Part shown: one piece after another, positions 17,801 through 26,382 of the stretch
Layout of the letters: every line of letters starts with the position of its first letter
Position numbering within the stretch: the stretch's first letter is position 1
NCBI RefSeq assembly: GCF_018861735.1
Contig: NZ_JAHLEB010000051.1
Coordinates: forward strand, 1 to 36,602
Source of the DNA: Clostridium lacusfryxellense
Lineage (GTDB): Bacteria > Bacillota > Clostridia > Clostridiales > Clostridiaceae
Reading direction: 5' to 3'
Length of the DNA stretch: 36,602 nt
The notes under the pieces: generated by a model
What the model saw: only the letters and a program-made list of their open reading frames with translations
Told to the model about the DNA's origin: nothing
The model's database searches: none
Position numbers and translations under genes: made by a program

Positions 17801-18001
17801 CCCAAATGTTGATATCAACTTAAAGTCCATAAAATTTGTTTCATTAAAATAAGTATCTGCTGATATTTTCATATCTGGACTTGTGGCCCTAACGCCAGCA
17901 TAAAAAGCTACTCCAATTGCAATAATTATTACTATAGATAAAAACCGTGAAAAAGTCTTTTTTATATCGCGAAATAAATTCTTGAAAAATGTTTTTTTCA
18001 T
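14828..18001 (-). CDS. ABC exporter permease, FtsX/MacB-like, with long periplasmic-type coiled coil
   Basis: Membrane subunit of 1057 residues from ATG 18001, which has GGAGTGG just upstream (a GTG at 18010 is the alternative). One hydrophobic helix near residues 18-38 is followed by an extracellular domain. That domain holds a Lys/Asn-rich coiled coil at roughly residues 265-510, with repeated patterns such as NTAEEKLIKSKKEAADKFKD and KIKENKDKIDD. Three helices around 525-665 form the first FtsX core. A second extracellular domain and three closing helices (about 930-1050) form the second. Such pumps work with a MacB-type ATPase and often export lipids or peptides or confer resistance. The start lies two bases after the ATPase stop codon, so translation is coupled. 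Confidence 0.9.
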   Translation of the reverse strand: MKKTFFKNLFRDIKKTFSRFLSIVIIIAIGVAFYAGVRATSPDMKISADTYFNETNFMDFKLISTFGITKDDLDEVKKLKGVKNVEGSYSIDVLVEKDKHSLVLNVNSVPPENGMNKMKIVLGRIAKANDEVVVEKGFLKANKFKLGDVIELKSGEDTSIADDLKVSKFKIVGEALSPLYLSGQRQLSSVGNGNTAGFIYIMPDVFKSEYYTEMYLKMETSLSSDSLISNDEYKKVSDNMEQSLKDISVIRSKARYTQITTDANKEINTAEEKLIKSKKEAADKFKDAYTKLNDAKIKVDNGKIELAKNKAIFNQKSSQGKIQIAAGRKQLIDSQQKLNLGKQQAANNISTSMAGKVDEAKKQLETDPTNQTFLAQYNGINKIYTENIKGKDFGSMYSSLKGSGALPQIKPYFDIELLKNKFDSSKAQINSGNKKINQQEKLIAKGSVDLESARVKLESGEKEIKENTIKIKSEETKANAKIKDGELKIKENKDKIDDIKAPEWYVLGRNVNLGYETYRQDSDRIDNIGKAFPLIFFLVAALVSLTTMTRMVQENRIEIGTLKALGYSGTSITMHYLIYALLASITGTLIGISFGFRLFPPLIMNAYGSLYAIPSSLTPFNMELALQASLIAIIFTTLAAVAATLEELREAASSLMRPKPPKAGKTILLERITFIWKRLSFTSKVTARNIFRYKQRFFMTVIGIAVCTGLMITGFGLKSGIIGAAEGQFTKIYRYDMLSTLKKDINDNEKNTTKDKILKDSNVKSVLFSYSKNGTVNLDKSGVEDAFILVTENKNEINKYINLTMKGEDLKLNDSGVIITQKIAKLMNKKIGDTFDITIDDKVVKAKISGITEHYVQHYIYMSPDYYTKITGETVKYNGFYGLLKSISNISEDNTTKVLTKDSNIASVNYKNKSQFDFNKTTKSIDSVVLVLIVSAGVLAFVVIYNLTNININERKRELSTIKLLGFYNNELALYIYRENIILTIIGSLTGIGVGILLNTYVINTDETNVMMFMRIIDPIYFLYSVLLTISFSIIVNIAMYREFGNIDMIESLKSAE

Positions 18002-18003
18002 TT

Positions 18004-18708
18004 CTACCACTCCAAGCTTTCAATGGCTGTTGGATTATCGTTTTTAACTACACTTTCAACTTTCCCACTTTTAACCGTTATTATCTTATCAGCAATAGGT
18101 GTTATAGCTGAATTATGTGTAATGACAACTACTGTCATTCCTGCTTTTTTAGATGTATCAGATAACAACTTAAGTATTGACTTACCAGTGTTATAATCTA
18201 GTGCTCCCGTAGGTTCATCACAAAGGAGCAACTTGGGATTTTTTGCAAGTGCTCTCGCTATCGAAACTCTCTGCTGTTCTCCCCCTGATAGTTGGGACGG
18301 GAAATTTTGCATTCTATTTTCAAGTCCAACATTTTTAAGTACTTCTACTGGATTCATTGGGTTTTTACATATTTCAACTGCCAGTTCCACATTTTCAATT
18401 GCATTTAAATTTTGCACTAAATTATAGAACTGAAATACAAATCCTATATCATCTCTTCTATATTTAGTAAGCATTTTTTTATTATATTCGCTTATATCAT
18501 TGCCATCTACAATAATATTTCCTGTAGTAGCTTGGTCCATTCCTCCTAAAAGATTAAGTATTGTTGTTTTCCCTGCGCCACTTGCCCCAATAACTACAAC
18601 AAATTCACCTTTTTCTATAGTAAATGAAACGTCATCTACCGCTTTAATTATTACTTCTCCTGTTGTGTAAGTTTTCTTTACATTTTTTAGTTCAATAAAT
18701 TTTTTCAT
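18004..18708 (-). CDS. ABC transporter ATP-binding protein (MacB/LolD type)
   Basis: Energy-coupling subunit of 234 residues for the adjacent permease. Walker A is GASGAGKTT (near residue 42), the Q-loop is in FVFQFYNL, the signature is LSGGEQQR (near 142), Walker B is [12 protein letters not shown], and the H-loop is VVITHN. All catalytic residues are present. The type is that of ATPases serving FtsX-like permeases. It lies between the TetR gene (31 bases upstream) and the permease (two bases downstream), one operon. Autoregulation by the TetR repressor is likely but inferred. Confidence 0.95.
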   Translation of the reverse strand: MKKFIELKNVKKTYTTGEVIIKAVDDVSFTIEKGEFVVVIGASGAGKTTILNLLGGMDQATTGNIIVDGNDISEYNKKMLTKYRRDDIGFVFQFYNLVQNLNAIENVELAVEICKNPMNPVEVLKNVGLENRMQNFPSQLSGGEQQRVSIARALAKNPKLLLCDEPTGALDYNTGKSILKLLSDTSKKAGMTVVVITHNSAITPIADKIITVKSGKVESVVKNDNPTAIESLEW

Positions 18709-18739
18709 TATAATCTCCTATCTTCTTCGCTATATTCTA

Positions 18740-19345
18740 CTATGTTATAGTCTCGGTATCTAATTTGTTAATAATATTATTGAAAAATATATCTATTATA
18801 TCAAGGATAAGTTTTCTCACTTCTATCCCGTCTTCTTTTTCTCTCAAAATTATGGAGATACTCTCGACAAGGTTATATGCCATAAGGTAAATAATAAAAT
18901 TATTTTTAAGCCTTTTCCCTTGCAATGATAACTCATATTTCATTATCTGAGTAACTATTCTAGTTACAAAATCCTCAAAGTCTTTTTTACAGTTCTCGTA
19001 CTTTGATCCTTCACTTTTATTAAGTAATATGGCAAGTTCCGTGCTGCTTTCTTTAAATATCTCCAATATCTTTTCCATTAAATCATAGAAAATCTCATCT
19101 GTTTTCCCGTTTACAATCACATTATTAAATTGATTTATGTAATCCATTAATCTATCATATACAGGCCTAATTAACTCCTCATATAAATTATCTTTACCAC
19201 TATAATATTTATAAAAGTTACCAACTGATGTTTTGGAGTTTTTTGCTATACTCCTTATTGATGTATCCTTGTATCCCCCTTGTTTAAATTCTTTTAGAGC
19301 TTCTTCTACTATATTTTTTCTAACTTCCTCTTTTAAATATTGCAT
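18740..19345 (-). CDS. TetR family transcriptional regulator
   Basis: Repressor of 201 residues. The N-terminal helix-turn-helix is typical: IVEEALKEFKQGGYKDTSIR, then SIAKNSKTSVGNFYKYYSGKDNLYEEL. The remainder is an all-helical ligand-binding domain without recognisable sequence features. GGAGG lies close before the ATG. It is the first gene of the exporter operon and probably controls it, as in many drug or lipid efflux operons. The ligand is unknown. Confidence 0.92.
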   Translation of the reverse strand: MQYLKEEVRKNIVEEALKEFKQGGYKDTSIRSIAKNSKTSVGNFYKYYSGKDNLYEELIRPVYDRLMDYINQFNNVIVNGKTDEIFYDLMEKILEIFKESSTELAILLNKSEGSKYENCKKDFEDFVTRIVTQIMKYELSLQGKRLKNNFIIYLMAYNLVESISIILREKEDGIEVRKLILDIIDIFFNNIINKLDTETIT

Positions 19346-19369
19346 TAGAAAACCTCCGTTCTCTTTTAT

Positions 19370-19397
19370 ATTATACTCTAATTCTATAAAAACTCAA
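19370..19397 (-). promoter_or_regulatory. Promoter of the TetR-ABC operon
   Basis: TTGAGT (19397-19392), a 16-base spacer and TATAAT (19375-19370) on the minus strand precede the TetR start by about 25 bases. I see no obvious palindromic operator next to it. Confidence 0.6.
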
Positions 19398-19614
19398 CTA
19401 TACTTGAAAATATATAAATTATTTATATTAAGAAAATATTTACACAATAAGTACTTATAAAAAATCATGTATATTTATGAATAAATAATTAGTTAAAGGT
19501 AAAAATATAAATTCGATAGTATTATTTCGTATTAACGCCTATAAAACATAATGGATAAAAATGTTCTAGTAACAAATTGGTATGAATTAATCTACCAACA
19601 GGGAGGACAACAAC

Positions 19615-22242
19615 ATGAAAATTGTTAGTTTAAAAGTATTCAAGGGTAGAAACATATATTCTCACAAGAAATGTATAAGACTTAACCTAGACCTTAATGG
19701 GTATTGTGAAATTCCAAGTAAAGATATTTGTAACTTTAATGAGAACTTAGTTAATCTGTTACCAGAACTTACAACACATAGATGTGGAATAGATGAGGAT
19801 ATGGGGTTTATTAAAAGACTTAACGAAGGAACTTATTTGGCACATATAACTGAACACATAATTCTAGTACTCCACAACCTGGTAGGCCTAGATATAAGTT
19901 ATGGAAAATCAAGAGAGATATCTGGTGATAATTATTATATTATATATCAATATGAATACATGAATACTGGCATAGAAGCTGCAAATATAGCAGTTGACCT
20001 TGTTAATTCATTGATTAAAAAAGAATCCTTTGATTTAGATTTAAGATTAAATAAATTAAAGGAAGTCTTAATGAATGAAGAGCTTGGGGTAAGTACCTTA
20101 AGCATTTGTAACGAGGCAAAGAAAAGAGGAATTCCTATTTTAAGAATTGGTGAAAATAGTATGTTCCAACTTGGTTACGGCAAATATGCAAAGATGATTC
20201 AAGCAACTTTGGGTAATGATACAAGTGCAATAGCTGTAAATATTGCACAAGATAAACTACTAACCAAGGAATTACTAAGCATGCATTTTTTGCCTGTAGC
20301 AGATGGCATGAAAGTTAAAAATAAAATAGATTGTATATTAAATGCAAATGATATTGGTTACCCAGTAGTACTGAAACCCCAATTTGGCAATCAAGGCAAG
20401 GGTGTTATTTCTAATATAAAAAATGAAGGAGAACTATTGTGTGCCTATGAACTTTTAATTACAGATTATGAAGATATAATAATTGAGAAGTACATTATTG
20501 GACGTGACTATAGAATATGTTGTGTTTATGGAGATATCGTTGCTGTATCTGAAAGAATGCCTCCATATATTCTTGGGGATGGGATAAGTTCTATTAAAAC
20601 CCTTATAAATAATACTAATGCTGACTCAAGGCGTGGTGAGGGACATGAAAAAGAGTTAACTAAAATTAAAATAGACAATGTACTTATAACATACTTAAAA
20701 CACAAAGAATATAATTTAGATTCTATTCTTATAAAAAAAGAAAAACTAAATCTAAAGGATAATGCTAATTTATCTACTGGAGGATTTGCAATGGACTGTA
20801 CGGAGTCAATTTGCACTGAAAACATAGATTTATGCAAAAGAGCTGCCAGTGCTATCGGTCTTGATATATGTGGAATAGATATAATATGTGAAGACATAAG
20901 TAAACCACTTAATGGTGGAGTAATAATAGAAATAAATGCTGCTCCTGGTATTAGAATGCACCATAATCCCTATATTGGATCAAAACGTAATGTAGCAGGT
21001 CATATAGTCGATAAATTATTTGAAAATTCTCAAACAAGCATTCCAATAGTCGCAATTACAGGAACCAATGGAAAAACAACTACCACAAGACTAATAACAT
21101 ATATTCTTTCAATTGCTGGTTATACAGTTGGAATGACAACAACTAGTGGAATTTATATTGATGGCAATTGTGTCTTTAAAGGTGATACAACTGGTCCTAG
21201 TAGTGCTTTAGTTGTACTTTCAAATAAGCTTATTGATGCAGCAGTACTTGAAACTGCAAGAGGAGGCATTATTCGAGGCGGATTAGCTTATGATCTTGCA
21301 GATGTAGGGGTTATTACAAATATAACGGAGGATCATCTTGGAATAGATGGTATTGAAACCATTGAAGACTTAGCAAAAGTTAAGGCTTTAGTTGGTGAGG
21401 CCGTTAAAGACGATGGTTATGTTGTTATTAATGGTGATGATAAAATGAGTTTAAGTATCATTCATAGGTTAAAGAGCAATCTTATAATATTTTCAAAATA
21501 TAAGAATAATGAAGTAATGAGAACTAACATTAAACGCGGTGGATATGGAGTATATGTTGATAACGGTAATATAATAATTCAAAAAGGTACTACTTGTGAA
21601 ACATTAATAAATGTAAATGATATTGGAATAACAATTAAAGGCATTCTAAAATACAACATAGAAAATGCCATGGCCTCTTGCGCCGCAGCAATAGGTATCG
21701 GAATTAATCACGATATTATTAAGCAGGGTTTAATGTCGTTTTACTCTAATCAAGATCAAAATCCAGGAAGGTTTAATATGTATTTAGTAAATAATGTAAT
21801 GGTAATATTAGATTATGGACATAATATCGAGGGATACAAGTGTGTACTAGATGGTGTTAAGCAAATAAAGCATAATAATCTTATAGGAGTTATTGGTGTG
21901 CCCGGAGATAGATTAGATAGTGACATAGTTGAGGTTGGTAACTGTTCGGGAAAGAATTTTGATTATATATTTATAAAAGAAGATATAGATAGAAGAGGCA
22001 GAGCTCTTGGCAGCGTAGCTACGCTTTTAGAAATTGGTGTTCTCAGTTCTGGTTTTAAGCGTTATAACATTACTAAAGTTTTAGAGGAGACTGATGCCTT
22101 TAAAGAAGCTTTAAACTTTGCACGGCCTGGGGATATTGTTATAGTATTTTTCGAGAAATTTGAGCCCCTCATAGATATTATTAAAAACAAGATTAATGAA
22201 GTGAAATGTGAGAGCAATCTATTAGATAAAGTTAAATTATAG
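19615..22242 (+). CDS. cphA: Cyanophycin synthetase, first copy
   Basis: Polymerises aspartate and arginine (or lysine) into cyanophycin, using ATP for each bond. The 875 residues match the family length. The N-terminal domain contains HRCGIDED and an HxxEH motif (77-81) in GTYLAHITEHI, possibly the hydrolytic primer-making site reported for this domain. The ATP-grasp domain has KPQFGNQGKG (254-263, usual form DGNHGRG), GRDYR, RRGEGHEKELTKIK and EINAAPGIRMH. The Mur-ligase-like domain begins with Walker A GTNGKTTTTR (483-492) and includes ARGGI, DYGHN and PGDRLDSDI (763-771). Both ATP sites look intact. GGGAGG precedes the ATG. A near-identical second copy follows after 69 bases without a terminator, so they are probably cotranscribed. 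Confidence 0.95.
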   Translation: MKIVSLKVFKGRNIYSHKKCIRLNLDLNGYCEIPSKDICNFNENLVNLLPELTTHRCGIDEDMGFIKRLNEGTYLAHITEHIILVLHNLVGLDISYGKSREISGDNYYIIYQYEYMNTGIEAANIAVDLVNSLIKKESFDLDLRLNKLKEVLMNEELGVSTLSICNEAKKRGIPILRIGENSMFQLGYGKYAKMIQATLGNDTSAIAVNIAQDKLLTKELLSMHFLPVADGMKVKNKIDCILNANDIGYPVVLKPQFGNQGKGVISNIKNEGELLCAYELLITDYEDIIIEKYIIGRDYRICCVYGDIVAVSERMPPYILGDGISSIKTLINNTNADSRRGEGHEKELTKIKIDNVLITYLKHKEYNLDSILIKKEKLNLKDNANLSTGGFAMDCTESICTENIDLCKRAASAIGLDICGIDIICEDISKPLNGGVIIEINAAPGIRMHHNPYIGSKRNVAGHIVDKLFENSQTSIPIVAITGTNGKTTTTRLITYILSIAGYTVGMTTTSGIYIDGNCVFKGDTTGPSSALVVLSNKLIDAAVLETARGGIIRGGLAYDLADVGVITNITEDHLGIDGIETIEDLAKVKALVGEAVKDDGYVVINGDDKMSLSIIHRLKSNLIIFSKYKNNEVMRTNIKRGGYGVYVDNGNIIIQKGTTCETLINVNDIGITIKGILKYNIENAMASCAAAIGIGINHDIIKQGLMSFYSNQDQNPGRFNMYLVNNVMVILDYGHNIEGYKCVLDGVKQIKHNNLIGVIGVPGDRLDSDIVEVGNCSGKNFDYIFIKEDIDRRGRALGSVATLLEIGVLSSGFKRYNITKVLEETDAFKEALNFARPGDIVIVFFEKFEPLIDIIKNKINEVKCESNLLDKVKL

Positions 22243-22311
22243 TTTATATATTAAAGCTAATTTATAGTTTAGATCCTTAATACTAAATACATCGTAGAAA
22301 GGGAGAATTAA

Positions 22312-24939
22312 ATGAAAGTTGTTAGTTTTAAAATCTTTAAGGGAAGAAATATATATTCCCACAAGAAATGTATAAGACTTAACCTAGATCTGGAAGGCTA
22401 CAGTGAAATTCCTAGTAAAGAAATTTCTGGTTTCAATGAAAATTTAGTTAGAATGTTACCAGATCTTAATAGACATAGATGTGGTATAGATGAGAATGGT
22501 GGCTTTATTAAAAGATTAACCGAGGGAACTTATTTGGCACATATAACTGAGCATATAATCATAGTACTTCACAATATGATAGGTTTAAATATAAGTTATG
22601 GTAAATCAAGAGAAATATCTGGTGATAATTATTATGTTATTTATCAATATGAATATAGCAATACAGGTATAGAAGCCTCTCACATAGCCGTTGACCTTGT
22701 AAATTCATTAATTAATAAAGAGCCTTTTGATTTAAACTTAAGACTTACGACTCTTAAAGAATTATTAATGAAGGAGCAGCTAGGACTAAGCACCCTTAGT
22801 ATTTATAATGAAGCGAAAAAAAGAGGAATTCCAATTCTGCGAATGGGTGAAAATAGTATGCTCCAATTAGGATATGGAAAATATTCTAAAACTATACAAG
22901 CAACCTTAGGTTGTAATACAAGTGCCATTGCAGTAAATATTGCACAAGATAAGTTACTGACCAAAGAAATTCTGAGCATGCATTTTTTACCTGTTGCAAA
23001 TGGCCTAAAGGTAAAAAGTAAAACGCATTGCATAATGGGTGCAACAGATATTGGTTATCCTGTGGTACTTAAACCTCAGTTTGGTAATCAAGGCAAAGGA
23101 GTTATTGCTAATATTACAGATGAAATAGAGTTAACAAATGCATACGACCTTTTAATTAAAGATTATGAAGATATATTAATTGAAAAATGTATAAATGGAC
23201 GCGACTATAGAGTATGTTATGTTTATGGTGATATCGTTGCTGTATCAGAAAGAAACCCCCCCTATATTTTGGGTGATGGCGTAAGTTCTATCGAAACTCT
23301 TATAACTATTGCAAATATGGACTTAAGACGAGGCGAGGGACATGAAAAGGAATTAACAAAAATTAAAATAGATGAATCTCTTTTAACATACTTAAATCAG
23401 AAAAAATATTCATTAACCTCTGTACTTATAAACAATGAGAAGTTAAATTTAAGAGATAATGCAAATTTGTCTACAGGTGGTTTTGCAATAGACTGCACTG
23501 ACTTAATTTGTAATGAGAATATAGAGATATGCAAAAGAGCGGCAATCGCTATCGGACTAGATATTTGCGGAATAGATTTAATATGTGGGGATATAAGTAA
23601 ACCTCTTAATGGAGGTGTAATAATAGAAATAAATGCTGCCCCAGGTATTAGAATGCACCACAATCCATATATTGGTGTAAAACGTAATGTTGCAGGGCAT
23701 ATAGTCGACAAACTATTCGAAAACACACAAAAAAGCATTCCAATTGTTTCAATTACCGGTACAAATGGAAAAACAACTACCACAAGACTTATTGGACATA
23801 TACTTAAAGCTGCAGGATATACTGTTGGAATGACCACAACAGGTGGAATTTATATTGATGATAAATGTATATTCAAAGGAGATACAACAGGCCCTAACAG
23901 TGCTTTAGTTGTACTTGCAAATAAGGATGTAGATGCGGCTGTACTTGAAACTGCAAGGGGTGGAATAATAAGGCGAGGACTTGCTTATGACCTCGCAGAT
24001 GTTGGGGTTATAACAAATATAACTGAAGATCACCTTGGAATGGATGAAGTAGAAACTATGGATGAGCTTGCAAAAGTTAAATCTTTGGTTGGAGAAGCCG
24101 TTAAGAGAGATGGTTATGTTGTTATTAATGGAGATGATAACATGAGTCTAAGTATCCTTCATAGGTTTAAAAGTAATATTATAATTTTTTCAAGGAATAA
24201 GGATAATGTTGTTATGAGAAGTAACATTAAAAATGGTGGCTATGGAATCTTTGTTGATAACAATAGTATAGTAATCCAAAAGAACAATAACGCCGAGAAG
24301 TTAATAGATGTAAATGATATAGGTATAACACTTAATGGTGCCTTAAAATACAATATAGAAAATGCCATGGCAGCTTGCGCTGCTTCAATCGCCTTAGGTA
24401 TCAATAATGATACTATAAAGAAAAGCTTAATTTCATTTCACTGTAATGCAAATCAAAATCCTGGCAGATTTAATATGTACACTGTAAATAATATAAAGGT
24501 TATTTTAGACTATGGTCATAACTTGCAAAGCTATAAGTGTGTACTTGATGGCGTTAAAAATATTAAACATAATAAGCTTATAGGAATTATTGGGGCGCCT
24601 GGGGATAGGCAAGAAAGTTATATGCTACAGGTAGGAAAATGTGCTGGAGAGAATTTGGACTATATTTTTATAAAGGAAAATGAAGATAGAAGGGGCAGGG
24701 CTGTAGGCGAAGTAGCCGATATTTTGGAAAAAGGTATATTAAGTTCAAAATTCAACATTATAAACATAGAGAAAATTTTTGTTGAAACAGAGGCTTTTAA
24801 AGCAGCTTTAGATTTTGCATTACCTGAAGATATTATTGTTGCATTCGTTGAACATCCTGAGCCTTTTATAGAAATACTAAAAAGCAAAATAGATCAAACT
24901 ATACCGAATTCAAATTTACTTACAAATAGTTTATATTAG
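22312..24939 (+). CDS. cphA: Cyanophycin synthetase, second copy
   Basis: Tandem paralogue of the preceding gene: also 875 residues, with about 80 of the first 100 identical by eye and no length change. It keeps HxxEH (77-81), the ATP-grasp loop FGNQGKG, GRDYR, RRGEGHEKELTKIK, Walker A GTNGKTTTTR (483-492), ARGGI and DYGHN. It differs in the Mur-like domain at GDRQESYM (764-771), where the first copy and most CphA proteins have acidic residues (GDR.D.DI). It keeps the GEVA motif that the first copy has as GSVA. Copies may differ in substrate preference or work together. AAGGGAG precedes the ATG, and a terminator follows. Confidence 0.94.
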   Translation: MKVVSFKIFKGRNIYSHKKCIRLNLDLEGYSEIPSKEISGFNENLVRMLPDLNRHRCGIDENGGFIKRLTEGTYLAHITEHIIIVLHNMIGLNISYGKSREISGDNYYVIYQYEYSNTGIEASHIAVDLVNSLINKEPFDLNLRLTTLKELLMKEQLGLSTLSIYNEAKKRGIPILRMGENSMLQLGYGKYSKTIQATLGCNTSAIAVNIAQDKLLTKEILSMHFLPVANGLKVKSKTHCIMGATDIGYPVVLKPQFGNQGKGVIANITDEIELTNAYDLLIKDYEDILIEKCINGRDYRVCYVYGDIVAVSERNPPYILGDGVSSIETLITIANMDLRRGEGHEKELTKIKIDESLLTYLNQKKYSLTSVLINNEKLNLRDNANLSTGGFAIDCTDLICNENIEICKRAAIAIGLDICGIDLICGDISKPLNGGVIIEINAAPGIRMHHNPYIGVKRNVAGHIVDKLFENTQKSIPIVSITGTNGKTTTTRLIGHILKAAGYTVGMTTTGGIYIDDKCIFKGDTTGPNSALVVLANKDVDAAVLETARGGIIRRGLAYDLADVGVITNITEDHLGMDEVETMDELAKVKSLVGEAVKRDGYVVINGDDNMSLSILHRFKSNIIIFSRNKDNVVMRSNIKNGGYGIFVDNNSIVIQKNNNAEKLIDVNDIGITLNGALKYNIENAMAACAASIALGINNDTIKKSLISFHCNANQNPGRFNMYTVNNIKVILDYGHNLQSYKCVLDGVKNIKHNKLIGIIGAPGDRQESYMLQVGKCAGENLDYIFIKENEDRRGRAVGEVADILEKGILSSKFNIINIEKIFVETEAFKAALDFALPEDIIVAFVEHPEPFIEILKSKIDQTIPNSNLLTNSLY

Positions 24940-24945
24940 TTTTAT

Positions 24946-24982
24946 AGCCTGTAACCTATATTAAGAATATAAGTTGCAGGCT
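24946..24982. terminator. Terminator shared by the cphA pair and the amidohydrolase gene
   Basis: AGCCTG...CAGGCT with inner AAC/GTT and TATATT/AATATA forms a long hairpin between the convergent genes. Moderately U-rich sequence follows on both strands. Confidence 0.65.
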
Positions 24983-25017
24983 AATTTTCATTAATATTTT
25001 CAATTCTTACAATCCTT

Positions 25018-26178
25018 TTAAATAATAGCCCTAAAAACAACCTTACCATCTACAATAGTTAAAATTACTTTAGCCATCATATCTAGTGCATGTTTATCAA
25101 GTACTACTATATCTGCGTCATACCCTATCTCTAGTTTACCAATTCTATCGCCGCACCCCATCATCTCAGCTGGATTTCTAGTAATACACTTAATGCTCTC
25201 GAGTGGGCTTAATCCTTCTGATACAGCAATTATTGCACTAGATCTTAGTTGCTCAATAGAATTGTATGGGTGGTCAGTTATTAGCGCTACTTTAATTCCC
25301 GCTTCAACTAATTTGCGTGGATTATCATAATTTCTATTGTTTAATTCCATTTTAAGTCTAGGTGAAAACATGGGTCCAAAGGCAACTGGAACGTTTTTCT
25401 CTAATAGATAATCCATAACTAAATTTGCTTCTGTTCCATGTTCAATTACAAGCTTCTCTATATGGAATTCTTCTGCAATTCTTATCGCCGTAACAATATC
25501 ATCTGCTCTATGAGCATGTGCACGAAGATACATTTCACCTTTTAATAAAGGTATTACTGCCTCAAGTTTTATATCTCTCTCCTTTAGTTTTCCGCTCTCC
25601 TTAATATTGATATAGTCTTGCGTACGAAGGAATAAATCTCTTATAAGTGATGCGGTTGCCATTCTAGTTACTGGACATTTACCCTTAGTACCATAGGTAT
25701 TTATGGGTTCCTCTCCAAGAGATATTTTTAAGCCTAGAGGGTTTTTTAATATCATCTTATCAATTATATTTCCAGCAGTTTTTATGGCAACATTTTGCCC
25801 TCCAACTGCATTATGGCTTCCCGGTCCGCTCATTACACTTGTAACTCCATAACGAAGGGCATCACTAAAGGCAATGTCTCTAGGATTTATACCATCTATA
25901 GCTCTTAGCTCTGGAGTAACTGGAGATGAGTCCTCGTTGTTATCCATTCCGTTCTTGCCTATACCTTCCTCTATAATTCCCATATGAGTATGACAATCTA
26001 TAAACCCTGGATAAACATAACATTCTTTAAGATCAATTATATCTAGCCTCTGGGTATCATAGTTTATTTTATTTTCTATATTTGTAATTTTACCGTTTTT
26101 TATTAATATATCTTTTTTAGATATATTTCCATTACTCATATCCATATGTAATCCATTTTTTAATAATATTTCTTCCAT
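25018..26178 (-). CDS. Metal-dependent amidohydrolase of the imidazolonepropionase-like group (COG1228)
   Basis: Hydrolase of 386 residues with the amidohydrolase beta-barrel ligands in order: HxH in GFIDCHTHMG (His63, His65), a His in LRAHAHRADD near 220, a His in VIEHGTEAN near 245, and an Asp in LITDHPYN near 300. The C-terminus ends in the usual beta-sandwich strand (ADIVVLDKHALD). No signal peptide. The substrate is unknown. It sits convergent to the synthetases and divergent from cyanophycinase, and no isoaspartyl dipeptidase is otherwise visible, so hydrolysis of beta-Asp-Arg dipeptides is a reasonable guess. IadA and plant-type isoaspartyl peptidases belong to other groups, so this would be a new activity for the family. 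Confidence 0.82.
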   Translation of the reverse strand: MEEILLKNGLHMDMSNGNISKKDILIKNGKITNIENKINYDTQRLDIIDLKECYVYPGFIDCHTHMGIIEEGIGKNGMDNNEDSSPVTPELRAIDGINPRDIAFSDALRYGVTSVMSGPGSHNAVGGQNVAIKTAGNIIDKMILKNPLGLKISLGEEPINTYGTKGKCPVTRMATASLIRDLFLRTQDYINIKESGKLKERDIKLEAVIPLLKGEMYLRAHAHRADDIVTAIRIAEEFHIEKLVIEHGTEANLVMDYLLEKNVPVAFGPMFSPRLKMELNNRNYDNPRKLVEAGIKVALITDHPYNSIEQLRSSAIIAVSEGLSPLESIKCITRNPAEMMGCGDRIGKLEIGYDADIVVLDKHALDMMAKVILTIVDGKVVFRAII

Positions 26179-26288
26179 GTAATCACTCTCCGAACATAGT
26201 ATTTTTCCAAGATGATATGAAATTATGTGAATTAATTTTATATATATTGTACCCTGATTTCTAGTTTTGACTCATATTACATCTTTAT

Positions 26289-26318
26289 TGAATATTTTAA
26301 TTAATAATCCTAATACTA
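26289..26318 (+). promoter_or_regulatory. Sigma-G-like promoter before cyanophycinase
   Basis: TGAATA (26289-26294), a 17-base spacer and AATACTA (26312-26318) match the forespore sigma-G pattern TGAATA-N17-CATACTA except for one base. It lies about 65 bases before the start codon. In AT-rich DNA a chance match is possible. Confidence 0.45.
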
Positions 26319-26382
26319 GAATGAATATGTAATTTTATACTAGATCTAATATTAACTAATAAATTTATATAGGACGGTGATT

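Noticed and set aside
19470-19560. Sporulation promoter before the first cphA
   Set aside because: TGAATA and CATAATG occur, but not at a sigma-G spacing; a sigma-E reading (CGTATT, 13 bases, CATAATGG) matches poorly in the -10. Not strong enough to call.
19930-20020. Possible inactivation of one cphA copy
   Set aside because: Both copies keep Walker A, the ATP-grasp loops and full length with no frameshift, so neither is a pseudogene on present evidence.
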